Positions 24,273-33,479 of a DNA stretch of 64,000 bases are shown in pieces (the stretch's first letter is position 1; every line of letters begins with the position of its first letter). A program made the translations under genes and the position numbers. The stretch is from Achromobacter spanius (GTDB lineage Bacteria > Pseudomonadota > Gammaproteobacteria > Burkholderiales > Burkholderiaceae_B). Under the pieces are notes generated by a model. That model had not been told where the DNA came from. It worked only from the letters and a program-made list of their open reading frames with translations, and did not search any database. Where the stretch lies: NCBI RefSeq assembly GCF_002812705.1, contig NZ_CP025030.1:4216001-4280000 (forward strand), given 5' to 3'.

Positions 24273-25490
24273 TCAATGGCGGCGGCAGAAATCGATGAAT
24301 GCGTCGGACTCCAAGGGCATGGACAAGCCATAGCCTTGCGCCACGTCGCAACCCAGTTCGCGCAGCAGTTGCACGTCGCGCTCTTGTTCGACGCCTTCGG
24401 CCACCACGCGCCGGCCCAGCACACGGCCCATTTCGATGGCGGCGGCCACCACGGCACGCGACGCGGCTTCGCGGTGCATGTGCACGATGAAGTCGCGGTC
24501 GATCTTCAATTCGGTAAACGGCATGGCCGAGAACAGCCGCATCGACGCGATGCCGGCCCCAAAATCGTCCATCGCCAATTCAAAGCCGCGCACCCGCAGC
24601 AGGTTCAATACCGACGACAACGCCAGCCAATCGTTGACGGGCTCGTCCTCGGTCAGTTCCACCTTCACCAAGCGCGCCGGCAGGCCCGCCCGCGCTACCC
24701 GCTTTTCCAGCACGGCGGGCATGTCGCGCGAACACAGCGTGGAAGACGACGCATTGATGGCGATGGGCACGGCGATATCTTCGGCGTGCAAGGTTTGCAG
24801 CACTTCCAGCACGCGATCCGTCACCCGCAGGAACAACATCCGGTCCATGCCCAGGCGGTGTGCGGCGGGCACGAAATCAGCGGCGGCAATGGACCCAAGC
24901 TCGGGATGGTCCCAGCGCGACAAGGCCTCGGCGGCCACCACCTGCCCCGTCGACAGGCTCATCTGCGGCTGCAACACCACGCTCATGCCCTCGCCCGTGA
25001 TCAGGGCGCGGCCCAATTCGGCTTCGATGACTTCGCGGCGTATCGATTGCTGCTGGGGCGTCGTCATGTCCTCGGCCGCCAGGCCCGCCTTGACGGCCTG
25101 ATGCATGGACGTGCGCGACACCGGTTTGGACAGCGCCTGCGCCGAGGGGCAACCCGCCTGCAGCGCCAGCCGCACATGCGACTCAAGCAGTTCGTCGCTA
25201 AGGCTGCTGATCCAGATGATGGGCGGCATGCTTTTCAAGCGGCCCGCGTCGACCAGGCGCCGCAGCTCGTTGGGCAGATGCGTGCCGTCGCCGTCGCTCA
25301 TGACGATGTCGCTGATCACCAGATCGTAGAACTGGCGGCCCAGTGCGCTGATGGCTTCCGTGCTGCTGCCCACGCCGGCAACGCGCCGGTATCCCAACGC
25401 CAGCAGCATGTTCTGCAGGTAAGCGCGTTCGACCGGGTGATCTTCGACCAGAAGAATCCGCCGAGCGGCGCCGGCGTCTGTTTTGGGCAT
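24273..25490 (-). CDS. Response regulator with EAL (c-di-GMP phosphodiesterase) domain
   Basis: A 405-residue cytosolic protein. The N-terminal receiver (V-E-D-H-P, D-L-V-I-S-D-I-V-M, K-P-V) precedes an EAL domain from about residue 150. The EAL domain has A-A-E-A-L-S-R-W, I-N-A-S, V-E-L-T-E, D-D-F-G, L-K-I-D and V-A-E-G-V-E. The catalytic Glu, Asn, Asp and Lys positions are present, so c-di-GMP hydrolysis is likely. The ATG at 25490 has an AGGACGGAA leader; a start 7 codons upstream is possible. No kinase is adjacent. Confidence 0.88.
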   Translation of the reverse strand: MPKTDAGAARRILLVEDHPVERAYLQNMLLALGYRRVAGVGSSTEAISALGRQFYDLVISDIVMSDGDGTHLPNELRRLVDAGRLKSMPPIIWISSLSDELLESHVRLALQAGCPSAQALSKPVSRTSMHQAVKAGLAAEDMTTPQQQSIRREVIEAELGRALITGEGMSVVLQPQMSLSTGQVVAAEALSRWDHPELGSIAAADFVPAAHRLGMDRMLFLRVTDRVLEVLQTLHAEDIAVPIAINASSSTLCSRDMPAVLEKRVARAGLPARLVKVELTEDEPVNDWLALSSVLNLLRVRGFELAMDDFGAGIASMRLFSAMPFTELKIDRDFIVHMHREAASRAVVAAAIEMGRVLGRRVVAEGVEQERDVQLLRELGCDVAQGYGLSMPLESDAFIDFCRRH

Positions 25491-25806
25491 TGCGTTCCGT
25501 CCTAACGTCATAGGGCGCTATTCACAGGGCGGGCCGCTGCTCACGACCGCTGGTTTTCTGGGGGTTCATGCTACGGCATTCGCGCGCGATCTGTCGTCGC
25601 GGAGAAAGGGCTACGGCGATTTCCCCCCCGATAGGCGTAGGTTTGGGAACACCTGCCCGCTCTTGCCTCGGCCCGTTGTCGATACGCAACGCGCATGGCT
25701 CCGCCAGAGGGTGGCAGCCCTCCGGCTGCGGGCCTGCGCGGCCAGTGCGATAATGGCGGCCATCACGCATCCAGCGCATTAGCGCATCTACGGCACGGAG
25801 CCCCCC
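25491..25806. other. Gene-free interval before aroG
   Basis: No convincing gene is seen in these 316 bp. A hairpin GCAGCC-ctcc-GGCTGC lies at 25714-25729, and a possible -10 box GATAAT at 25749-25754 would start the aroG transcript near 25761. Confidence 0.4.
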
Positions 25807-26937
25807 TTGACCCGCATTGACGACCCCCAGCACGACCGCGAGGTCGGCACGGCCGACTCCACCCAGGACAACACGCGCACCGACGATACCCGCATCAGCG
25901 CCGTGCGTCCGTTGATTTCGCCCGCGCTCCTGCAGGACGAGTTACCCGTATCCCCCGCCATCCAGAACCTGGTCGAGCAAAGCCGCGCCGAGATCGCCGA
26001 CGTGCTGCATGGCCGTGACGACCGCCTGCTGATCGTGGTCGGCCCCTGCTCCATCCATGACCATGGCCAGGCCATGGACTACGCGCGCCAGCTGCGCGCC
26101 GCGGTCGACCAGCACAAGAAAGACCTGCTGATCGTCATGCGCGTCTACTTCGAAAAGCCGCGCACCACCGTGGGCTGGAAGGGCTACATCAACGACCCTC
26201 GCCTTGACGGCAGCTTCCGTATCAACGAAGGCTTGCGCCGTGCCCGCGAACTGTTGCTGGACATCAGCGGCCTGGGCCTGCCCATTGCCACCGAATTCCT
26301 GGACCTGCTCAGCCCGCAGTACATCGCGGACTTGATCGCCTGGGGCGCCATCGGCGCACGCACCACCGAAAGCCCCAGCCACCGCCAACTGAGCTCCGGC
26401 CTGAGCTGCCCGCTGGGCTTCAAGAACGGCACCGACGGCGGCGTGCAGATTGCCGCCGACGCCATGGTGGCCGCCAGCGCCAAGCACGCCTTCATGGGCA
26501 TGACGAAGATGGGCATGGCCGCCATTTTTGAAACGCGCGGCAATCAGGACACGCACGTGATCCTGCGCGGCGGCAAGCAAGGCCCGAACTATGACGCGGC
26601 CAGCGTTGACGCCTGTTGCGCCGCCCTGCGCGCCGCCGGCCAGCGTGAGCAGGTCATGATCGATTGCTCGCACGCCAACTCCAACAAGTCGCATCTGCGC
26701 CAGATCGACGTGGCCGAAGACATCGCCGCGCAGCTTTCGCAGGGCGACACCCGCATCACCGGCGTCATGATCGAAAGCCATCTGGAAGAAGGCCGCCAGG
26801 ACCTGAAGCCCGGCCAGCCCCTGCGCCGTGGGGTGTCGATCACCGACGCCTGCCTGGGCTGGACCCAGACGGAGCCGGTGCTGGACACGCTGGCGCAGGC
26901 GGTGCGTCAGCGCCGCGCCATCGCCACCAAGCGCTAA
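25807..26937 (+). CDS. aroG: 3-deoxy-7-phosphoheptulonate synthase, class I
   Basis: A 376-residue type I DAHP synthase, which joins phosphoenolpyruvate and erythrose 4-phosphate in the first step of aromatic amino-acid synthesis. Signatures include V-V-G-P-C-S-I-H-D, M-R-V-Y-F-E-K-P-R-T-T-V-G-W-K-G, G-A-R-T-T-E-S-P-S-H-R, L-R-G-G and D-C-S-H-A-N-S-x-K. The N-terminal regulatory extension is present. The frame starts at a TTG preceded by CACGGAG, and no better ATG lies before the conserved region. Feedback specificity is not evident from the sequence. Confidence 0.92.
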   Translation: MTRIDDPQHDREVGTADSTQDNTRTDDTRISAVRPLISPALLQDELPVSPAIQNLVEQSRAEIADVLHGRDDRLLIVVGPCSIHDHGQAMDYARQLRAAVDQHKKDLLIVMRVYFEKPRTTVGWKGYINDPRLDGSFRINEGLRRARELLLDISGLGLPIATEFLDLLSPQYIADLIAWGAIGARTTESPSHRQLSSGLSCPLGFKNGTDGGVQIAADAMVAASAKHAFMGMTKMGMAAIFETRGNQDTHVILRGGKQGPNYDAASVDACCAALRAAGQREQVMIDCSHANSNKSHLRQIDVAEDIAAQLSQGDTRITGVMIESHLEEGRQDLKPGQPLRRGVSITDACLGWTQTEPVLDTLAQAVRQRRAIATKR

Positions 26938-26952
26938 GAAAATTCCTTAGCG
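26932..26952. terminator. Hairpin over two convergent stop codons
   Basis: CGCTAAG (26932-26938) and CTTAGCG (26946-26952) form a perfect stem with a 7-base loop. The stop codons of aroG and of the convergent oxidase lie in opposite arms. Confidence 0.5.
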
Positions 26953-28185
26953 GTATAAGGCATACGGCGCCGGATCCACGTCCGGCGCCTGGCCCGTGAT
27001 CAGGCTGGCAAGCAGCTTGCCGGTCACCGGGCCCAGCGTAAAGCCGTGATGCGCGTGACCAAACGCCATCCATAACCCGGTGTGCCGAGGCGCGGGCCCG
27101 ATCACCGGCCGCATATCAGGCATGCAGGGGCGGCATCCCATCCAGGGTTCTTTTTCAACCGCCGCGCCCAAGGGCAGCAACTGGCTGGCCAGTGCGCGCG
27201 TACGCTGAATCTGAATCGGCGAAGGCGGCGCATCGCGCGCCGCGAATTCCGCCCCGGTGGTCAGCCGCACACCCAACGTCATTGGCGTTACGACAAAGCC
27301 GCTGTCGATGTCCGCTACCGGGTGCGTCAGCGTGGCGCCGTCTTCCAGCGCGAAGTGCTGGTGATAGCCGCGCTTGACCGCCATGGGAATGCGGTAGCCC
27401 AAGGGCCGCAACACATCGGGTGACCAAGGCCCCATCGCCACGACCACGTCGCGGGCGTCGATGCGGCCGTCATCGCCTTGCACCTGCCATCCCTGGCTGC
27501 CGGCCGATTTCAGGGTGCGCGCATCGCCTCGCAGCAATTGCCCGCCGCGCTGCTGGAACAGGGCCGCATACCCCCGCGTCACCGCACCGGGGTCAGACAC
27601 GTTGACAGGGTCCAGCCAGTGCACGGCGCCCACCATGCGCTCGGACAGCGACGGCTCAAGCGCCGTCAGCGCCTGCCGGTCCAGCACTCGGTAGTTCAGC
27701 CCGTACGGCGCCAGCGACTCGGCTTCCGCAACAGCGCGCGTCAGGCCCGCCTGGGACCGCACCCCATCGATCCAGCCTGTGCGGCGGAACAAGGGCGAGA
27801 GGTTCGCATCGTCTTTCAGCGCGTCGTGCTCGGCCACACTGCGCTCGATCAGCGGCAGCATCGCTTCGGCCGCGCGCGCCAGCCGCGTGGGCGATGAATG
27901 CCACCAGTAGCGCAGCAGCCAGGGGGCCACGCGCGGCAGAAAGCGCACGTGATAGCTCACGTCGGGCGTGTTGTTGCGTGCATAGCGCCACAGGCTGCGC
28001 CAATCACGCGGAAACGCATAGGGAATGACGCTGGCCCGTTCGATCAGACCCGCATTGCCGTAGCTGGTTTCCTCGCCGGGGCCACGGCGGTCAAGCAGCA
28101 CCACGGAACGTCCGCGCGCCAATAAATGCAGCGCCGTGCTGACGCCGACGATGCCCGCACCCAGAACCACAACGTCTGTTTTCAT
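26947..28185 (-). CDS. DadA-like FAD-dependent amino-acid oxidoreductase
   Basis: A 412-residue flavoprotein of the DAO/DadA family, which deaminates D-amino acids or related amines. The FAD fold V-V-L-G-A-G-I-V-G-V-S-T-A is at the N-terminus, followed by L-L-D-R-R-G-P-G-E-E-T-S-Y-G-N-A-G. The C-terminal flavin region G-L-W-M-A-F-G-H-A-H-H-G-F-T-L-G-P closes the fold. The ATG at 28185 fits the family start. It stands alone, so the substrate is not defined. Confidence 0.85.
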   Translation of the reverse strand: MKTDVVVLGAGIVGVSTALHLLARGRSVVLLDRRGPGEETSYGNAGLIERASVIPYAFPRDWRSLWRYARNNTPDVSYHVRFLPRVAPWLLRYWWHSSPTRLARAAEAMLPLIERSVAEHDALKDDANLSPLFRRTGWIDGVRSQAGLTRAVAEAESLAPYGLNYRVLDRQALTALEPSLSERMVGAVHWLDPVNVSDPGAVTRGYAALFQQRGGQLLRGDARTLKSAGSQGWQVQGDDGRIDARDVVVAMGPWSPDVLRPLGYRIPMAVKRGYHQHFALEDGATLTHPVADIDSGFVVTPMTLGVRLTTGAEFAARDAPPSPIQIQRTRALASQLLPLGAAVEKEPWMGCRPCMPDMRPVIGPAPRHTGLWMAFGHAHHGFTLGPVTGKLLASLITGQAPDVDPAPYALYR

Positions 28186-28293
28186 GCGCCGCATTCTGCG
28201 CCTTGCCCCCCGTGTTCGGCAAGGGCGCGCCAGCGTAGAATCGCCGCTCCCGCGTTGTGCTTTCCCGCCCTTGCCCGCCCTCCGGACCACGCC

Positions 28294-28893
28294 ATGCCCT
28301 TACCGCCCTTGCACCCCGTCACGCTCCATGGCGACATCGTTCGCCTGGAACCCTTGGCCGCGCACCATGCCGATGCGCTGGCGCAAGTGGGCCTGCATCC
28401 CGAACTCTGGCGTTTGCAGCCGGAACCCATCGCAACGGTCGACGACATGCGGCGGTATGTGGCGCGCGCGTTGGAAGCCGCGCAGGCGGGCGCCTGCCTG
28501 CCCTTCGTCATCGTGCAGCAAAGCACCGGGCAGATCATTGGCGCCACACGCTACATGGATATTGCGCTGGCGCACAAGCGGCTGGAGATCGGCGCCACCT
28601 GGCTGACGCCCGCCTGCCAACGTTCCGGCGCCAACACGGAAGCCAAGTTCTTATTACTTCGGCACGCTTTTGAAACAATTGGTATCATACGCATCGTTTT
28701 CAAGACGGAACTGAGCAATGCCCAGTCTCGCGCGGCCATTTTGCGCCTAGGTGCGGTCGAGGAAGGCGTGTTTCGCAAGCATCTGATTTCACAGTCGGGG
28801 CGCACGCGCGACATGGTCTATTTCGCGATCCTCGACGACGAATGGCCATCGGTCAAATCACGCTTGCTGGCGCGATTGGCCTGGCCGCGCTAG
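28294..28893 (+). CDS. GNAT-family N-acetyltransferase (RimJ/RimL-like)
   Basis: A 199-residue acetyltransferase with the RimJ/RimL pattern: V-R-L-E-P-L at the start, I-I-G-A-T-R-Y-M-D in the core, then E-I-G-A-T-W-L and N-x-x-S-R-A-A-I-L-R-L-G-A-V-E-E-G near residue 155. These bind acetyl-CoA. The ATG at 28294 matches the family N-terminus. Its 3' end overlaps the next gene by 52 bases in another frame. Confidence 0.87.
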   Translation: MPLPPLHPVTLHGDIVRLEPLAAHHADALAQVGLHPELWRLQPEPIATVDDMRRYVARALEAAQAGACLPFVIVQQSTGQIIGATRYMDIALAHKRLEIGATWLTPACQRSGANTEAKFLLLRHAFETIGIIRIVFKTELSNAQSRAAILRLGAVEEGVFRKHLISQSGRTRDMVYFAILDDEWPSVKSRLLARLAWPR

Positions 28894-29456
28894 GGCTTGC
28901 GCCGGGCTCCGCGCCACGTTCCTTTTCATCGCCGGACAGTGTTGTCCGGGACGCCCTTTTCAAGTCAGGTATGGATAGCACTCCCCTCATTCCCGCCGCA
29001 GTCTCCGCTGCACGGCACAGCATTTTTATCTACACGGAAGAACAGCGCGGCAACCAACTGGTTGAATCGCCCGTCATCGGCATGCTTTCCGATGTTTCGG
29101 GCTCGGACAAGCTCATCGTGGCGCAAGATCCGCACAGCGGCTTGAAGTTCATCTATCGGGTGGACCACGAAAGCAGCAACCTGGATGCCGCCGCCATCAC
29201 CGAGCAGGAACCGGCCGCGTTCGACGGCAAGACCTCAGTTCAGATCAACGCCATGGCTTACCGCCTGGGCAATGCCGAGAATGCAATGAAATTGCTGCGC
29301 GGCAAAAAACAATGGATCCAGGACAAGGGCGCGGTGCTGTCGGTGTTGCTGCAAAACGCGGCCGCGCGCAAGACGCGCTTTGCCTCGGCGCGTATCGAAC
29401 GTGACCGCATGCGCAAGGTGCCGGCAGGCGTGCCCATCGAGTATCTGCCTACATAA
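28842..29456 (+). CDS. Unrecognised protein overlapping the GNAT gene
   Basis: A frame of up to 204 residues that starts inside the end of the acetyltransferase gene. The N-terminus (A-G-A-I-G-L-A-A-L-G-L-A-P-G-S) could be a weak signal-like segment, but an ATG at 28971 is an equally plausible start and would give 161 residues. The body has mixed alpha/beta composition (H-S-I-F-I-Y-T-E-E-Q-R, D-K-L-I-V-A-Q-D) and a basic C-terminus. No family is recognised. Codon use matches the neighbours, so a real gene is likely. Confidence 0.6.
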   Translation: MAIGQITLAGAIGLAALGLAPGSAPRSFSSPDSVVRDALFKSGMDSTPLIPAAVSAARHSIFIYTEEQRGNQLVESPVIGMLSDVSGSDKLIVAQDPHSGLKFIYRVDHESSNLDAAAITEQEPAAFDGKTSVQINAMAYRLGNAENAMKLLRGKKQWIQDKGAVLSVLLQNAAARKTRFASARIERDRMRKVPAGVPIEYLPT

Positions 29457-29807
29457 ATCGGATGGAGCCAGGCACGGGTGTCTTATCCACAATTTCTGTG
29501 GATAAGGCGCGCGGCGAAGCGCCTCTGGCGGCCCTTCCCAGCATGCTGTCCGGCCTGCGCAATATTTGATCAGGCACAAATTCCCGCTGGCCTGGATGGC
29601 ATCCGGAAGGCTTGCTGCACCGCCGCGACATCGATGATGATATTCTCCGCAGGCATCAACGATACGAAACGTTTCATGCGTTCCGCCGCCTGGCTTGTCC
29701 CCACGCTAGCGGACGCTTATCTCAAACAGAACCCGTAGCATGTCAGGAGCGAAAAGCGTGTTTGCCCTTGAATCGCGTCGCGTGCAAACGCGAGCGGAGA
29801 CCGCGCC
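29457..29807. other. Gene-free interval before the OmpR-type regulator
   Basis: These 351 bp hold the inverted pair of DnaA-like boxes at 29482-29506 and otherwise no supported gene. An 86-codon open frame from 29478 starts inside the palindrome and was not accepted. Confidence 0.5.
29482..29506. promoter_or_regulatory. Inverted pair of consensus DnaA boxes
   Basis: CTTATCCACA (29482-29491) and TGTGGATAAG (29497-29506) form perfect 10-bp arms. Each contains the strict DnaA-box consensus TTATCCACA. It could bind DnaA or act as a hairpin after the gene at 28842-29456; there is no T run. Confidence 0.6.
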
Positions 29808-30524
29808 GTGACGATTATCGTTGTCGATGATCACGGCGACTGGCGCGACACGATCGTCGAGTACATCCAGGATCTGGGGCTGGACAAAGCCATCCTCACG
29901 GCTGGATCGCTGGCCGAACTGGATCAACTGATGCGGTCCGTGACGCCGGGCATCCTGGTGCTGGACGCCATGCTGCCCGATGGCGACGCGCTGACCCGCA
30001 TCTCGCAGTTGCGCACCCGTTATCCGTCGATGGGCATCGTGATGCTGACCGGCCGCCTGCTCAGTGAAGACAAGGTGTCGGGCCTGAGCCTGGGCGCCGA
30101 TCACTACCTGACCAAACCCGTCAATCTGGCCGAATTGGGAGCCACCCTGGTGTCGCTATCGCGCCGGCTGCGCGTGGTGCCCGCAGAGGCCGACGACGCC
30201 GGTGGCAACACCTGGCGATTTGATCCCGCGCGGCGCACCCTGGTGTCGCCCGGGCAAGTGTGCGTGGACATCACCGACACTGAAAGCCGGCTGATCGGCG
30301 CGCTGATCCAGGCGGCGCCGCTGCCCCTGTCGCGCGGCCGGCTGGTCGAGGCGCTGGGCGCCAGCATCGACGCCTACGACACGCATCGGCTGGACGCGCA
30401 CATGCATCGGCTGCGCCGCAAATTGCGTGCGCAGGCCGCGGGCGACCTGGGCATACGCACCGTGTATGGTGTGGGCTATGTGTGCACCACGCCCGTTCAG
30501 GTCGTAGGCAGCGCCAAACCCTGA
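29808..30524 (+). CDS. OmpR-family response regulator, no adjacent kinase
   Basis: A 238-residue DNA-binding response regulator. The receiver has V-V-D-D-H, L-V-L-D-A-M-L-P and Y-L-T-K-P near residues 4-105. The C-terminal winged helix (about 130-230) has R-L-D-A-H-M-H-R-L-R-R-K-L and T-V-Y-G-V-G-Y. The start is GTG with GCGGAG 9 bases upstream. No histidine kinase lies nearby. The target is unknown. Confidence 0.88.
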   Translation: MTIIVVDDHGDWRDTIVEYIQDLGLDKAILTAGSLAELDQLMRSVTPGILVLDAMLPDGDALTRISQLRTRYPSMGIVMLTGRLLSEDKVSGLSLGADHYLTKPVNLAELGATLVSLSRRLRVVPAEADDAGGNTWRFDPARRTLVSPGQVCVDITDTESRLIGALIQAAPLPLSRGRLVEALGASIDAYDTHRLDAHMHRLRRKLRAQAAGDLGIRTVYGVGYVCTTPVQVVGSAKP

Positions 30525-30616
30525 TATTTGTTCACAGGCTTGCGTTCCGGGCTTTGGTTTCCAGGCGTTCGCTCCCGGCTTTCGTTCCCCGACATTCTTT
30601 CTCAGGCTCTCTTTCC

Positions 30617-31498
30617 ATGCGCCCTGCCGTCCGCCCCCGCCGCTCCGTTCTCTACATGCCCGGCGCCAACGCGCGCGCCTTGGACAAGGCCCGTGGGCTG
30701 GACGCCGATGCCCTGATTCTTGACCTGGAAGACGCCGTGGCGCCCGACGCCAAGGCACAGGCCCGCGCGCAGGTTACCGCGGCCTTGAAGCAAGGCGGCT
30801 ACGGACGCCGCGAGTGCATCGTGCGCATCAATGCGCTGGACACGCCGTGGGGCCACGACGACGTCGTCGCCATTGCGCAGGCCGGCGCCGACGCCGTGTT
30901 GCTGCCCAAGGTGCAGTCCGCCGCCCAACTGGCCGCGCTGGCCCAGGCGCTGGACGCCGCCGGCGCGCCGCGCGACCTGCCGTTGTGGGCCATGGCGGAA
31001 ACGCCGCTGGGCTTCTTGCGGCTGGACGCCATTGCCGGCGGCCACTCCCGGCTGGCGGCCATCGTGGTGGGCACGTCAGACCTGGTCAAGGACCTGCACG
31101 CGCGCCATACGCCCGGCCGTGAGGAAACCTTGCTGGCGCGATCGCTGGCCGTCATGGCCGCGCGCGCATACGGCCTGGCGGTTCTGGACGGCGTACACCT
31201 GGATTTAAACGATGACGCGGGCTACGCCGTTGCGTGCCAGCAAGGACGCGACCAGGGCTTTGACGGCAAGACGCTGATCCATCCCAAGCAGATCGCCGCC
31301 GCCAACGCCGCGTTCGCGCCCACCGACAACGAACTGGCCCAAGCGCGCAAGCGTCTGGACGCCTGGCGCCAGGCACAGGCCGCCGGCCAGGGCGTGGCCG
31401 TGGTGGACGGCGCGCTAGTCGAAAACCTGCACGCCGAAGAGGCCGAGCGCGTGCTTGCCCTGGCCGCCTCCATCGCGGGCACGGCTTCCCACTCTTAG
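30617..31498 (+). CDS. HpcH/HpaI aldolase-citrate lyase family (CitE-like)
   Basis: A 293-residue CitE-like TIM-barrel enzyme. Features are R-S-V-L-Y-M-P-G-A-N at the start, D-L-E-D-A-V-A-P for metal/substrate, V-R-I-N, L-L-P-K-V, A-E-T-P-L-G, and G-F-D-G-K-T-L-I-H-P near residue 215. Family members cleave or hydrolyse malyl-, citramalyl- or citryl-CoA esters. Without citD/citF, a malyl/citramalyl-CoA type reaction is more likely. The ATG at 30617 has no clear ribosome-binding site; the leader is pyrimidine-rich. Confidence 0.85.
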   Translation: MRPAVRPRRSVLYMPGANARALDKARGLDADALILDLEDAVAPDAKAQARAQVTAALKQGGYGRRECIVRINALDTPWGHDDVVAIAQAGADAVLLPKVQSAAQLAALAQALDAAGAPRDLPLWAMAETPLGFLRLDAIAGGHSRLAAIVVGTSDLVKDLHARHTPGREETLLARSLAVMAARAYGLAVLDGVHLDLNDDAGYAVACQQGRDQGFDGKTLIHPKQIAAANAAFAPTDNELAQARKRLDAWRQAQAAGQGVAVVDGALVENLHAEEAERVLALAASIAGTASHS

Positions 31499-31827
31499 GC
31501 CGCTGCCATTGCGGGCGGCAACCCCGCGCCTACGCCGCCATCTCGCTCACTGCCCCCACGCCTAAGCAGCCGTCGCGGCCGCGAAACCCGCTCGAACGCC
31601 ACCTGTAAAACGGGCTGCATCTGCGCCGATGCGCGCGGCCCGGTACAATACTGCCCACGATTGGACGACGCCCCATGCCTGGGGCGTGTCTCTTCACCTT
31701 TTCGCGCCGATGTCCGCCTGCTGTGTCGTGGCTGCGCGCGCGAACCACCCGGTTCCCTTTTTTGCGCCGCGCCTTGTGGCGGGAGCCTCGCCGCGCGCCT
31801 GCCGCGCCACCCCCTGCCCCAAGATTC
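31499..31827. other. Gene-free interval before the ABC-F gene
   Basis: No gene is supported in these 329 bp. TACAAT at 31644-31649 is a plausible -10 box, which would give the ABC-F transcript a leader of about 170 nt. Confidence 0.4.
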
Positions 31828-33459
31828 ATGATCCGCTTCCAACAAGTTTCACTCATGCGCGGCGTCAAGCCCTTGCTCGACAAGGTCGACCTGCTCTTGA
31901 ACCCCGGCGACAAGATCGGCCTGATCGGCGCCAACGGCGCCGGCAAGTCCAGCCTGTTCGGCCTACTGCGCGGCACGCTGCACGCGGACCAGGGCGACCT
32001 TGACTACCCTTCAAGCTGGCGCATGGCCTACGTGGCGCAGGAAACCCCCGCGCTGGACCGCCCCGCCATCGAATACGCAATTGACGGCGACGTCACCTTG
32101 CGCAAGCTGGAAGCGGAACTGGCGGCGTTGGAAGCCGAACCCGAAAGCGCCGAAAACGGCTTGCGCATGGGCGACATCTACGCCGCACTGGCCGATGCCG
32201 ACGCCTACACGGTGCATTCGCGCGCCGAACAGTTGCTGACCGGCCTGGGCTTCACGCAAGAGCAGATGCATCTGCCGCTGACCAGCTTTTCCGGCGGCTG
32301 GCGCATGCGCCTGAACCTGGCGCAAGCGCTGATGTGCCCGTCCGACCTGCTGCTGCTGGACGAGCCCACCAACCACTTGGACCTGGACGCCATCATCTGG
32401 CTGGAAGACTGGCTCAAGCGTTATCCGGGCACGCTCATCGTCATCTCGCACGATCGCGACTTCCTGGATGGCGTGGTCAACGTCATCGTCCATATCGACG
32501 AGCGCAAGCTCAAGCGCTACTCGGGCAACTACTCGTCGTTTGAACGCCAGCGCGCCGCCCAGTTGGAACTGGCGCAAGGCATGATGGAAAAGCAGATGCG
32601 GCAACGTTCGCACCTGCAATCGTTCATCGACCGCTTCAAGGCCCAGGCCAGCAAGGCGCGTCAGGCGCAAAGCCGCATCAAGGCGCTGGCCCGCATGGAA
32701 GAAGTGGCGCCGCTGCGCGCCGCCGCCGAATTCTCGTTTGAATTTCGCGAGCCCCTGCGCGCGCCTAACCCCTTGCTGACCATGGACAAGGTCAGTGCCG
32801 GTTACCGAGTGGAAGACGAAGACACGCAGGCCGTGTCCGACAAGATCATTGTGTCGGGCATCAATTTTTCGCTTCAGGCCGGCCAGCGCATCGGGCTCCT
32901 GGGCATCAACGGCGCGGGCAAGTCCACGTTCATCAAGACCATCGCGGGCGAGCTGGCCACGCTGGGCGGCGACACGCAGTTCAACAAGGGCCTGTCCATC
33001 GGCTACTTTGCCCAGCACCAGGTGGAAATGCTGCGTCACGACGAATCACCGTTGTGGCACATGATGAAGCTTGCACCCACCGTGCGCGAGCAAGAGCTGC
33101 GCAACTTCCTGGGCAGCTTCAACTTCAACGGCAACATGGCCACCAGTTCCATCGCGCCTTTCTCCGGCGGCGAAAAAGCGCGCCTGGCGCTGGCGCTGAT
33201 TGTCTGGCAGCGCCCCAACCTGCTGTTGCTGGATGAGCCCACCAACCACCTGGACCTGGAAACGCGTGAGGCGCTGACCACGGCGCTGGCGCAGTTCGAA
33301 GGCACCTTGATGCTGGTCTCGCACGATCGCCATCTGCTGCGCGCCACCACCGACGAGTTCATCATCGTGGCCGACGGCGTCGTCAAACCGTTCGATGGCG
33401 ACCTGGACGACTACAAAGACTGGCTCTACAAAACCAAACTGGCCGCCAAAGCCGCCTGA
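31828..33459 (+). CDS. ABC-F family ATPase
   Basis: A 543-residue soluble protein with two ABC domains and no membrane segments. ABC-F proteins bind the ribosome E site and relieve stalled translation. The first domain has G-A-N-G-A-G-K-S, S-F-S-G-G-W-R-M-R and L-L-L-D-E-P-T-N-H-L-D. The second has G-I-N-G-A-G-K-S-T, F-S-G-G-E-K-A-R and a second D-E-P-T-N-H-L-D. The inter-domain linker near 240-310 is basic and helical. The ATG at 31828 starts the first strand (M-I-R-F-Q-Q-V); the open frame upstream lies in the leader. The arrangement is closest to the YheS type. Confidence 0.92.
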   Translation: MIRFQQVSLMRGVKPLLDKVDLLLNPGDKIGLIGANGAGKSSLFGLLRGTLHADQGDLDYPSSWRMAYVAQETPALDRPAIEYAIDGDVTLRKLEAELAALEAEPESAENGLRMGDIYAALADADAYTVHSRAEQLLTGLGFTQEQMHLPLTSFSGGWRMRLNLAQALMCPSDLLLLDEPTNHLDLDAIIWLEDWLKRYPGTLIVISHDRDFLDGVVNVIVHIDERKLKRYSGNYSSFERQRAAQLELAQGMMEKQMRQRSHLQSFIDRFKAQASKARQAQSRIKALARMEEVAPLRAAAEFSFEFREPLRAPNPLLTMDKVSAGYRVEDEDTQAVSDKIIVSGINFSLQAGQRIGLLGINGAGKSTFIKTIAGELATLGGDTQFNKGLSIGYFAQHQVEMLRHDESPLWHMMKLAPTVREQELRNFLGSFNFNGNMATSSIAPFSGGEKARLALALIVWQRPNLLLLDEPTNHLDLETREALTTALAQFEGTLMLVSHDRHLLRATTDEFIIVADGVVKPFDGDLDDYKDWLYKTKLAAKAA

Positions 33460-33479
33460 TCGCGTTACAATCCCGCGAA

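Noticed and set aside
29478..29738. 86-codon open frame on the plus strand
   Set aside because: It starts inside the DnaA-box palindrome, has no ribosome-binding site and no recognisable sequence character.
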